From Gari tellinella (Eukaryota > Mollusca > Bivalvia > Cardiida > Psammobiidae), in the NCBI GenBank assembly GCA_922989275.2, contig OV277863.1, forward strand, positions 51,008,999 to 51,072,998: a DNA stretch of 64,000 nucleotides, read 5' to 3'. How positions within the stretch are numbered: position 1 is the first letter of the stretch; each line of letters begins with the position of its first letter. This document shows positions 1 through 9,200 of the stretch, one piece after another. The notes under the pieces are model-generated. The model was not told the origin of the DNA, searched no databases, and worked only from the letters and a program-made list of their open reading frames with translations. The position numbers were made by a program, and so were the translations under genes.

Positions 1-204
1 CTTAAGGCGCATTCTGCTTTACTTTCAACCTGCTTAAGTGTTCTCCTGTATACAATATTAGAAACAAGCTATGGAGTAATGGATTAAGCTAATATCTGCT
101 AGGGTGTAAACAATATTTCTGATAGTTTATATTTATACAGTACTATTTTCTTCAGTGGAGGAATAAATAAAAGGTGTAAAAAGGCGTATTAATGGGGTAA
201 TGGG
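1..204. mobile_element. E-family MITE, cut by window start
   Basis: The left edge begins inside the E palindrome (AAGGCGCATTCTGCTTTACT followed by a CCTGCTTAAG arm), and the sequence ends in GTAATGGG followed by TTAA at 205-208. It matches the right halves of the E copies at 5543 and 8135. The left arm lies outside the window. Confidence 0.6.
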
Positions 205-683
205 TTAAAGCTGATCTTTATAAATTGAGTTTAACCTTTATTGTTCTGAATTGTCGTCTGCTTCAAATATGTGAATGTCGTCTGCGAAAAAAGCCGAAAT
301 GAGCTCTTATGATTTTTTAAACAAGAGAAAAATTGAATATGAGTGACAAACACTTTGGATCCAGATTAGACGCCGTGTTAAGCAGCATCTAATCTAAATC
401 CAATGCAGATGTTAGTTTTATCTGGATCCTCACATTTATTGTCTACCGATTAATTAATTACCACGGTTTTACTTTTATTGCTGCAGTAATGATGATGAGG
501 AAAGACATGTTAACATTGTATCTTCATCAACAGTAACATGTATAAGGGAGGGCATTCAGTACGGAAAAGACCCCTAGACATAAACACCTTGAAGTACAGT
601 GTAAATGAAACAGGAATAGTGAATACGAAAATACACTCCTCAGGAACATATACCTAGGAAGGCAGAGTAATTTCAGCTTTAAA

Positions 684-975
684 GATACGGATAGCTGTAA
701 TTTTTGTGCGTAATGTACAGTAGAGGATATATTTTACTTTCCCACAATGCACTAAACTGTGGAAATTTACTTTAAGAATTTTTTACTATATGTTTAATCT
801 GAATAGCAAATAGGTTAGAGCCTGATCAGACGCCGGGTTACCCGGCGTCTGATCTGGCTCAAACCTATTTGCAATGGAAAGAATAGTTTAGTATATAATT
901 GCGTTTATTGGGAAAAAAATAAGATAGCAGTAAAGTTAGCGCAGCGGTCTCGTGCTGCACGAGGATCATAACTAT
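684..975 (-). repeat. Diverged A-like element with its flanks
   Basis: An A-like core (718 to about 938) has the palindrome GATCAGACGCCGGGTTACCC. The match to 54637-54941 in reverse orientation runs past both ends of the MITE, including GATACGGATAGCTG on one side and GAGGATCAT on the other. This is therefore a larger dispersed repeat carrying an old A copy, not a fresh insertion. Confidence 0.65.
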
Positions 976-1075
976 CTCAAGCAGGTGTTAATTTATCGCT
1001 AGAAGACATCAAGCTATTGAATTTATGAATGTTTGGCGAAAGCTCATTTTTGGAAAACATCTTTTTTTTTATATA

Positions 1076-1322
1076 CAGTAGAGAATCTGTTATTCTTTCC
1101 CGTTTAAACGCAAACGTACGCAAACGCAAAACACTAAAACGTAGAAAAGTACAACTTTTTTGACAATTCTGATAATTCATCTTTATCTTGGTGGCAAACA
1201 GTTTGGAGCCTGATCAGACGCCGGGTTACCCGGCGTCTGATCTGGCTCCAAACTGTTTGCACTGCAAATAATAGTTTTAGCGTAAACGCGTTTATTGGGA
1301 AAGAATAACGTTTTCTCTACTG
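1076..1322 (-). mobile_element. A-family MITE, full length (247 bp)
   Basis: The ends read CAGTAGAG and CTCTACTG, flanked by TA on both sides (1074-1075, 1323-1324), as expected for Tc1/mariner-type insertion. The central palindrome (GATCAGACGCCGGG / CCCGGCGTCTGATC) is intact. The AATAAACGCG-side terminal repeat carries the AACGTTTTCTC variant. There is no coding capacity; the short open frames here are shadows. Confidence 0.9.
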
Positions 1323-1332
1323 TAGTATATAC

Positions 1333-1563
1333 ATTAACTGCGCAACAAGACTCGGAATGAAGTCGGTGCGTTTTGCGAAGCACGTTTGCTGCTGGAGTTG
1401 GACATCTTTCCGAGGTATATGTACTATATATAAAAAAAAGTTTTTCCAAAAATGAACTTTAGGTCAGAATATGGTGTTTGGTCAGAAAGGGTGTTTTTAT
1501 GGTTTTATTCTCTTTTTTGTGTTTGGAGGTGTTATATTGGGATAAAGCATGCGTCTGGCACCT
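1333..1563 (+). repeat. Dispersed repeat, two copies in window
   Basis: This aligns over about 225 bp in direct orientation with 25627-25851. Both share CTCGGAATGAAGTCGGTGCG, GTCAGAATAT.GTGTTTG and a GACACCTGTG-like end. I see no terminal repeats and do not recognise the family; it may be a fragment of a larger element. Confidence 0.65.
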
Positions 1564-1792
1564 GTGATTCCATTATAACAGATGAGCGATATCAGAGCCT
1601 TCAAGACCCTGTTTTCTGTTGTCTCTTCTTTGGATACATTCATATCGTTTAGTTTTATCATACCTTAGATTATATATGTAACAATCGGTTTAGCGTACGA
1701 CGTCTTTTAGCGGCCATGTTTGTTTTTGTTTCAAAATTCGACGCCGTCAACGCTTATAGAATAAAAATGCACGTGCATTATTACGGTTTTTA

Positions 1793-2025
1793 CAGTGGAG
1801 AAACCTTTTAAACGCAAACGGAACGCAAACGCAACACACTAAAATGGAGAAAATTTCAACATTTTGATAATTCTAAATATTAATTTTAATCTGAGTGGCA
1901 AACAGTTTGGAGCCTGATCAGACGCCGGGTTACCCGGCGTATGATCTGGCTGCAAAATGTTTGCATTGGACATATAAGTTCTAGCGTATAAGCGTTTATT
2001 GGTAAAGAATAACGTTTTCTCCACG
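1793..2025 (-). mobile_element. A-family MITE, degenerate
   Basis: Starts TACAGTGGAGAAA and ends CGTTTTCTCCACGG. The palindrome is present with one mutated base in the right arm (GGCGTATGATC). It has many substitutions relative to the young A copies. Confidence 0.8.
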
Positions 2026-2108
2026 GTTATTTGCACTCCGGTTAGTGGATTCTCTCATTTGTTACTATTCATAGTAAGGTTTTCAATAACATAAACAATA
2101 TAAATGTA

Positions 2109-2307
2109 CAGTAGAACCTCTCTATTACGACCACTAAAAAGAATGCTAATTGTCTGTATAAAAGACTGGTGACAGCTTAAAGCAATGTGAAAGTGAAACA
2201 GAAAGCTGGAGCTTTCTGTTTCACTTTTACATTGCTTTGAGCAGTAACCTGTCTTAAACGACTGATATTTGACACAACTTAGTGGTCGTAATAGAGAGGT
2301 TCTACTG
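2109..2307. mobile_element. D-family MITE, intact (199 bp)
   Basis: It has 29-bp perfect terminal inverted repeats (2109-2137 and 2279-2307) starting CAGTAGAACCTCTCTATTAC, flanked by TA on both sides. An internal hairpin (CAGAAAGC..GCTTTCTG) is flanked by AAAGCAATGTGAAAGTG and its complement. This is the best D reference in the window. Confidence 0.9.
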
Positions 2308-2669
2308 TACATGTATCTGGTGTCTGACCAGGTCCTTAACTGTCTTTCTCTCAGATTAAAATAAATGGCCAACATTGTCAAATAGTTGTTATTTTCCTGA
2401 TTTTATATTGCATTTGCATCTAATTTTATTTAAATTGGACATAACGTCTTTCTGTCTGTAGAACGGAGATTATACTATAAATTCAGACCTATGCCGAACA
2501 TACAGAGCTGATATTTTTCATAAGAGCTACGTTTGTAGATTTGTTTTAAAAGCCTGGCTATACATGGCAACCAATCGTTTTTTAAGATAAAACAGGTAAC
2601 TAAACTAGCTATTACAGTTAAATATTGTCACATATTATAGATGAAGTCCTTGTATTGAAGTCCCTTTAA

Positions 2670-2879
2670 CCTCCAGAATGCTCGTGAGTTTTTTACCCTT
2701 TCATCGCTTCATTGTCGTCTCCTTCAATTTGTTATCTGCATTGTCGTTTCAAAGTTTAAAAAATGCAGTGTGACCGAAGAAATTTCAACACGAGTGTCAA
2801 ACAGCTTGGATAAGGCGGCGTCTGATCAGGACCACCACTGTTTGCAAACGCGTTTATGGCGTCATTGAAAGTGAAAGGG
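2670..2879. mobile_element. P1-family TTAA MITE
   Basis: TTAA at 2666-2669 and 2880-2883 bound a piggyBac-type non-autonomous element. The right end is GTGAAAGGG. The interior contains the GTGTCAAACAG..CTGTTTGC core, but the palindrome has lost most of its left arm (GGATAAGGCGGCGTCTGATC). Confidence 0.8.
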
Positions 2880-2909
2880 TTAACATATACAGCCGTTGTG
2901 ACGAGTATA

Positions 2910-3155
2910 CAGTGGAGAATCTGTTATTCTTTCCCAATAAACGCGTTTACGCTAAAACTATTATTTGCAGTGCAAACAGTTTGGAGCCAGATCAGACGCC
3001 GGGTAACCCGGTGTCTGATCAGGCTCCAAACTTTTTGCCACCAAGATAAACATGAAATATCAGAATTGTCCAAAAGTTGTTCTTTTCTACGTTTTAGCGC
3101 TTTGCGTTTGCGTACGTTTGCGTTTAAACGGGAAAGAATAACAGATTCTCCACTG
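2910..3155 (+). mobile_element. A-family MITE, full length (246 bp)
   Basis: Ends CAGTGGAGAATCTGTT and AACAGATTCTCCACTG, TA on both sides (2908-2909, 3156-3157), nearly intact palindrome. Both terminal repeats carry the CTGTT / AACAG variant. Confidence 0.93.
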
Positions 3156-3159
3156 TACA

Positions 3160-3300
3160 CGCCATTCACAAACAGTATGCTGGTGAAAAGTACAAAAGTC
3201 CTATGCAAATAGTGTAGAACTTGGCCAGAAGGCCTCTGAAGGAGCCATCTGTTTAGTGTCGGTGCTGTTTGTCATATTGCAAATTACTATTAAAAATCAA
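3160..3300. repeat. R-family fragment
   Basis: Contains CTATGCAAATAGTGTAGA, then a damaged palindrome, then CTGTTTGTCATATTGCAA. It matches the R copies at 23384 and 28455 and lies directly beside the A MITE. Confidence 0.45.
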
Positions 3301-3404
3301 TTTAATAATCTACTAGATTATAGAAATATTTCTGACGATTCTTATTCATGAATGTATAAAGTGCGTATTTATAGTGTAATTTAAAATGAAGAAGAGTTGG
3401 AAAC

Positions 3405-3485
3405 AACACCATTTTTTTTTTGGGGGGGTCTGATTTAGAGAGGATTCCGGTATTGAGAGGTTCCGGTTAAGAGGGGTTCCACTGA
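3405..3485. mobile_element. F-family right-end fragment
   Basis: Reads TTTAGAGAGGATTCCGGTAT..GAGAGGTTCCGGTT and ends GAGGGGTTCCACTG. It matches the right end of the F element at 10128-10484. The left half is missing. Confidence 0.6.
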
Positions 3486-3656
3486 ACAACGACCGGCTGA
3501 CCTAAGGTTAAACAGTGTCGAGTAGTAAGTACTTCCGGATACTTGACCTTTATTGATCAATTAGCAAATGTTTAACATAACGTCGATATAGAGTAGGGAC
3601 ACGTGAAACACAAGTTAGCTTCTTTTAAAACTAAAGCCGTGGAAGCTCAACAGTTA

Positions 3657-3902
3657 CAGTGGAGAATCTGTTATTCTTTCCCGTTTAAACGCAAATGTAC
3701 GCAAACGCAAAGCACTAAAACGTAGAAAAGTATAACTTTTGGACAATTCTGATAATTCATGTTTATCTTGGTGGCAAACAGTTTGGAGCCTGATTAGACG
3801 CCGGGTTACCCGGCGTCTGATCTGGCTCCAAACTGTTTGCACTACAAATAATAGTTTTAGCGTAAACGCGTTAATTGGGAAAGAATAACGTTTTCTCCAC
3901 TG
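3657..3902 (-). mobile_element. A-family MITE inside a P1 target duplication
   Basis: A 246-bp copy with CAGTGGAG / CTCCACTG ends. Its TA duplication falls inside the TTAA that marks the left boundary of the adjacent P1 element: the junctions read T-TA[A]TA-A-CCCTTTC. The AATAAACGCG-side end has the AACGTTTTC variant. This orders the events: P1 first, then A. Confidence 0.92.
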
Positions 3903-3905
3903 TAA

Positions 3906-4146
3906 CCCTTTCACTGCCAAAGATTTCGTGAGATGTTTACCCCTATATCGTTGCCTTGTCGTCTGCTTCAATTTTTTTGTTTGCAAGAGCCTTTTAAAGT
4001 AAGATTCAATGTAGTATGACTTGAAACATATCGATACGAGTGTCAAACAGTTTGGATCATGATCAGACGCTACGTTACGCGGCGCCTGATCAGGATCCAA
4101 AAACTGTTTGCAAACGCGCTTTTAGGTGTCATTGAGAGAGAAAGGG
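3906..4146. mobile_element. P1-family TTAA MITE
   Basis: Begins CCCTTTCACTGCCAAAG and ends GAGAGAAAGGG with a decayed right TTAA (ATAA). Core GTTTGGATCATGATCAGACG with its complement, and a GTCGTCTGCTTCAAT interior shared with other P1 copies. Its left TTAA was split by the A insertion at 3657. Confidence 0.8.
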
Positions 4147-4305
4147 ATAAAGTTACGAAGTGACATGTATGTGTGTTAGGATATCGCGAACTGCCTTGAA
4201 TTCGTAATAATTTTGTTTCAAGATACGAGTAACTTAGTCTGAATCATATCTATTAACACTCAGTTTAAAACAGAATAGGAAACATATTGCAAAATACAGT
4301 TGTTA

Positions 4306-4551
4306 CAGTGGAGAAAACGTTATTCTTTCCCAATAAACGCATTTACGCTAAAACTATTATTTGCAGTGCAAACAGTTTGGAGCCAGATCAGACGCCGGGT
4401 AACCCGGCGTCTGATCAGGCTCCAAACTTTTTGCCACCAAGATAAACATGAAATATCAGAATTGTCCAAAAGTTGTTCTTTTCTACGTTTTAGCGCTTTG
4501 CGTTTGCGTACGTTTGCGTTTAAACGGGAAAGAATAACAGATTCTCCACTG
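4306..4551 (+). mobile_element. A-family MITE, full length (246 bp)
   Basis: TA on both sides (4304-4305, 4552-4553). The left end has the GAGAAAACGTTATTC variant and the right end the AACAGATTCTCC variant, so the two terminal repeats differ. Confidence 0.92.
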
Positions 4552-4619
4552 TAGCAGACACTATATCATGACTAGAGAAGGGTTTAATTGGAAACACCTT
4601 AGATATTGCCTGAATCGAA

Positions 4620-4770
4620 CTTAAATCGTTCACTCTCAAAGACGCCAGGTCACAATGTTTAACTGTCATAGTTCGTTTAGTTACATGTTTTATCTTTACC
4701 CTTTTACTCTCAATGACGCCATAAAGCGCGTTTGCAAACAGTTTGGGTCCTGAACAGACGCCGCGTAACA
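4620..4770. mobile_element. P1-family left-half fragment
   Basis: Contains ACTCTCAATGACGCC, AAAGCGCGTTTGCAAACAG and GGGTCCTGAACAGACGCCGC, then breaks off in the middle of the palindrome. No right arm is present. Confidence 0.5.
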
Positions 4771-5091
4771 TGTCAGTGTCAAGGCAAGTGACTGCGTGAA
4801 GGCAGCAAACGTCTATTAGAGGGAATTTATGCTTACTTATATCCTACTTTTAGCTGCAACCTCTATCTAACACTGTGACCAAGTGTTTTTATGTGGCCAC
4901 AGATTTGACTGTTATACATGTAACAAGCACATACTCTCATATTAGCCCCTTGACTGGTATGACGTTGTCTGCTTTAAACAACAATCTTCTGCTGTCATAG
5001 TTCAAATTTGAATTTCGAAAATTGATTAGATTTATATTGTTTTCAGTGTCAAACAGTTGCGGGCAAAACCATTACACTTGTTGATGAGGTA

Positions 5092-5337
5092 CAGTGGAGA
5101 ATCTGTTATTCTTTCCCGTTTAAACGCAAACGTACGCAAACGCAAAGCACTAAAACGTAGAAAAGAACCACTTTTGGACAATTCTGATAATTCTTGTTTA
5201 TCTTGATGGCAAACAGTTTGGAGCCTGATCAGACGCCGGGTTACCCGGCGTCTGATCTGGCTCCAAACTGTTTGCACTGCAAATAATAGTTTTAGCGTAA
5301 ACGCGTTTATTGGGAAAGAATAACAGATTCTCCACTG
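5092..5337 (-). mobile_element. A-family MITE, full length (246 bp)
   Basis: TA on both sides (5090-5091, 5338-5339). Both terminal repeats are the AACAGATTCTCC variant and so are identical. The palindrome is intact, with the T:T mismatch next to the GATC box seen in other copies of this orientation. Confidence 0.93.
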
Positions 5338-5542
5338 TAATGAAATAGTCAACCCTTACAATGGTGAACGTACGAAGTATGCCACGTTTGCAACAATGGC
5401 AGATTATGTCGATGCTAGGGTCATTTTAAAACGTATATCAGAAAACGGCTGTAAAGCAAACAGGGCAGAACATGATCAGAATACTCATATCAGATCAAAT
5501 ATCAATGATATACTGGTGTGATGTTAACCTTTTCTCCTTTAA

Positions 5543-5704
5543 CCCTTTACCTGATAGTCTATTTCTATTATTGAATAAAGGTGATTTCTTAAAGCAGGTT
5601 TACTTACAGCCTGCTTTAAGCTATAATGTGCTAGAATATAAAAACATATTACCTATAATAGATATTCATATATTCGCTAAAAGACGCTTCTATTGGGGAA
5701 AGGG
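5543..5704. mobile_element. E-family TTAA MITE (162 bp)
   Basis: TTAA at 5539-5542 and 5705-5708. Ends CCCTTTACCTGATAG and CTTCTATTGGGGAAAGGG. The interior keeps the TTAAAGCAGG..CCTGCTTTAAG arms but has lost the AAGGCGCATTCTGC centre. Confidence 0.8.
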
Positions 5705-5730
5705 TTAACTAATTCCCTGCCAGGACAACT

Positions 5731-5938
5731 TCTGCTCATTTTACGACCACTAAAACGAACTCTTAGTGATTGTTCCAGAATTCGGAAACATATTAAAGCA
5801 ATCTAACAGTACATGTAAATCATAAAGCTCAAAAAGGAGATTTCTGTGTACTGTCATCTTTCTTTAAGAAGTATTATGTCACAAACTAACACCTAATGAT
5901 TGACACATTTAAGTAGTCGTAAGAGAGATGTTTTACTG
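5731..5938. mobile_element. D-family MITE, degenerate, ends at the gene promoter
   Basis: TTACGACCACTAAAACG on the left and AAGTAGTCGTAAGAGAGATG..TTTTACTG on the right match the D ends. The interior is decayed. The right end (5938) is 12 nt before the TATA box of the EGF gene. Confidence 0.65.
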
Positions 5939-5950
5939 TACTTGAAGTCA

Positions 5951-5957
5951 TATAAAA
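5951..5957 (+). promoter_or_regulatory. TATA box of the EGF gene
   Basis: TATAAAA lies 69 nt upstream of the ATG at 6020, so initiation would be expected near 5980 with a short leader of about 40 nt. The spacing and the match to the consensus are the evidence; no transcript start is visible. Confidence 0.5.
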
Positions 5958-6019
5958 CCCGTATGCTTATATGTAGTATAGTTCATACGCTACAGCTGTT
6001 AGGTCAACAAAGAATAAAA

Positions 6020-6260
6020 ATGAAAGTTGTTGTGGTGTTTGTCGGCTTGTGTTCCATGGTGTTTGTTGGTGTATGTACGGGTAATGCTGTGCCAGCAATG
6101 ACCATAGAGGATCTGAAAAGTTGGATGGAGGATAACCAGGAACATGTGACCACTGACATGTTTGACATGTTTCAAAATATGAAAGATTTCATTTCAGAAA
6201 AGGTAGAAGAGAGGCTGATTAACATGGAAGGGATTCTGCAAAATGTTGCTCAACGGCAGT
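6020..6260 (+). CDS. EGF gene exon 1: signal peptide and acidic helix
   Basis: ATG at 6020 was chosen because it starts a clean signal peptide 69 nt after a TATA box; the frame is open further upstream but crosses the D MITE. The exon encodes residues 1-80 plus one base and ends CGGCAGT before a strong donor GTAAGT. The segment SWMEDNQEHV..RLINMEGIL is rich in acidic and hydrophobic residues and could form a coiled coil. Confidence 0.75.
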
Positions 6261-9200
6261 GTAAGTAAAGTAGAGAAGATGCTATTCTTTTGTAAATAAA
6301 TGCGTTTGTGTTAAAATAAGTTTTTCCATTGCAAAACAATATGGAGTCGGGCCCAACGTTAAAAAAGCGTTTGAGTTGAGTCTGAGTTGTGGTCTGGCAA
6401 TCTGCTTCATTTTAGCGATTGCATTTATGTTGACAATCGTATGAACTGAAAAACTAATTTAGTATTTACTATATCAATACCGTCTGATTTTCTAGACATG
6501 TCAGTAGTACAGTGGAGAATGTGTTATTCTTTCCCAATAAACGCGTTTACGCTAAAACTATTATTTGCAGTGCAAACAGTTTGAAGCCAGATCAGACGCC
6601 GGGTAACCCGGCGTCGGATCAGGCTCCAAACTGTTTGCCACCAAGATAAACATGAATTATCAGAATTGTCCAAAAGTTGTTCTTTTCTACGTTTTAGCGC
6701 TTTGCGTTTGCGTACGTTTGCGTTTAAACGGGAAAGAATAACAGATTCTCCACTGTACATGATGGAGAGGTTAAAGGACATATTATTGTTTTAGTCTTCG
6801 CATTTCAAAGTAGAAGCTGGAAATAAAACCACAATTTGTATTATATTTAATTTGATACAAGCTTTATATGTTTAGGACAAAAACTGACTGTTATAAAGGC
6901 GATATTTTCAGGCAATGGCCATTTTGATGCAATTTGGGACGTTCCCATGGAAACAATTAAAATACAGTTAAAATGTTACGGAAAGGTTAATTTTAGTTCT
7001 CAAATTAAAATATTTATTATCCGAGGACTTTGTCAGCATTTAAATTCCCATTTGAGGTTGTACTGATATTTTAATGCTACATGTAGCAGTGAAACATTTA
7101 AGTTACTTCTATATGTTTTATACTTTTTAAATGTACTCAATAATAGTCATGAGTATGCAAATTAGGTAATTTCAATGTATAAGCGAAAACAAAACTCAAT
7201 TTGTATTATCTGCAACTTGATGCAATATTTATGTGTTTAGGACCAACACTAACTGTGATAGGGCAATTTTTCTGGTATTTGCCATTTTTACGCAAAATTC
7301 GGGGATTGTCATGGAAACAATTAAAATAAATTACTGTAAGTAAATATTTTAGTCCTTAAATAAGGTTTTTGTTTATTTCGAGGATTGTGTCATCATTTTA
7401 AACTGCATTTGAAGTTGTTTTCTGATACTTGAAAAATAAAAAAGTGAAAAGTTTATTTTATTTATTCCTTTTTTTCACTATTTTAATGTTAACACTAATA
7501 TTCATGAATCTGCAAATAAGATGTTAAAAAAAATAATCTTGGAGTATGCGTACATGTATAAAGAGGTTGAAAAAAAGCCTCAACTTAGGCATCCGAGTGG
7601 TCAAATCTGATCAGACAGATATTATTTCAGCAGAATAATCTCAAACTCTTTATACAAATGGTTTCTGATCTTGCGAAACTCAAATTTGACTAATCAAATG
7701 TTTGAGATAGATTTCAGACTCAACTTAAACGCGTATTACCTTGTGTCCAGGCTCCAAGGTTATACATATTTTGAGTTGAGTTTGAATTCAGTTAAGCATT
7801 TGATTGGTCAGATTTGAGCATCTAGGCTCAAATCTGACCACTTAAAAGCTTCAGAACGATCTCCCACTCAACTGAAACTCTTTATAACATTTGACCCTGA
7901 ACTGTACTACATGTACGGTGTCATTTGTATAGCTATGCTACAGTACTGCAGTCACAAACTATGTCAGCCTCATGGAAAGTGCTACGTGCCCGAGGAGACA
8001 GAGGAGTTCGCCTGTGAGTGTGAGGAGTTCTGGCATGGACCATACTGTAACGGTAAGGATACAGTAAAACCTTCCTATTACCAACATTAAATTGTAATAA
8101 TTATTAGATGTCAGTAAAACAGAAAGCGCCTTAACCCTTTCCCCAATAGAAGCGCCTTTTAGCGGATATGATTTATTCATCCGCTGAAGAAAATAGTTCC
8201 AATTTAATCAGTTATGAATAGGTATTATGGGGAATATTTTCTATATTATAGCATATGATAGCTTAAAGCAGGCTGAAAGTAAAGCAGAATGCGCCCTTAG
8301 GCGCATTCTGCTTTACTTTCATCCTGCTTTAAGTAGTCACCTATCTTAAGTACTAGACATAGGCTATCAGGTAAAGGGTTAAGCAGCTTTCTGTTTACTG
8401 TTATATTGTTTGAAGCTTTTGTTTAGAATTAGCTTTTGTTTAAGTGGTCGTATTAGATGGTTTTTACTTATTCTCTTTTTAAACACTATTATTTAATATA
8501 AGTTTCTATACACATACCTTTTAATTCTTTGCGATCTTAATAAGTTCAAATGAAAACCATTTAGGCCTTGTAGGTATGTAGGAAAGTTTCACATACCTCC
8601 AAATCAACAATCATCCATTGTGGTGATGACGCCAATATCGAAGAGTGATCGAGTTGAGTCTGAAATTAATATCAACTTGAACGGTCAGATTTGAGCTTTT
8701 GGTCAAATCCGACTAATCAAATGCTTGAGAACGAGCTCAGACTAAACTCAAGCTCATTTTATCGTTGAGTGCTAAGCTATTATTTAGCACATTAGGCCTG
8801 TGACTTTTTATGTGAATGGCCGTTGCTAAAAACAGCAAGAGACTTATTGTTACTTGATAGTTTAACATTATTCTAGAGCTTATTAGTACTTATGTAATAC
8901 TGTGCTGTTAGGCTGTCAATCGTTTTAAATCTTTGATTATTAGAGTCTAACCCGTGTCATTTGAGTCTGTTCAAAGCCCAATTTGAGGAGGATTATGTCC
9001 CTAGATGGGAAGAGCCACGCTGTGATGAAGAAGGCTACTATGACGGAATGCAGTATGATGGATCAGCGTAAGTAGTTAACTCATTTGTAGCTAGCGTCCG
9101 ATAAAAGTGATATAGACAAACAGTGCATACTCTGATCAGACACCGCATAATGCGGTGTCTGATCAGAGTCAACACTGTTTGCTGATAGGAATTTCAATAC

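Noticed and set aside
2856..3212. Open frames across A MITEs (ALRLRTFAFKRERITDSP type)
   Set aside because: The same peptide recurs wherever an A copy occurs and derives from its terminal and palindromic sequence, on both strands; it is not a gene family.
5900..6019. Upstream in-frame extension of the EGF gene start (ATG at 5900)
   Set aside because: The extension would cross the D MITE end and the TATA box and would bury the signal peptide; the ATG at 6020 fits a secreted protein.
7944..7951. Alternative acceptors for exon 2 (after CTACAG or CTGCAG)
   Set aside because: With the exon 1 phase they either hit a stop or lose all EGF cysteines.
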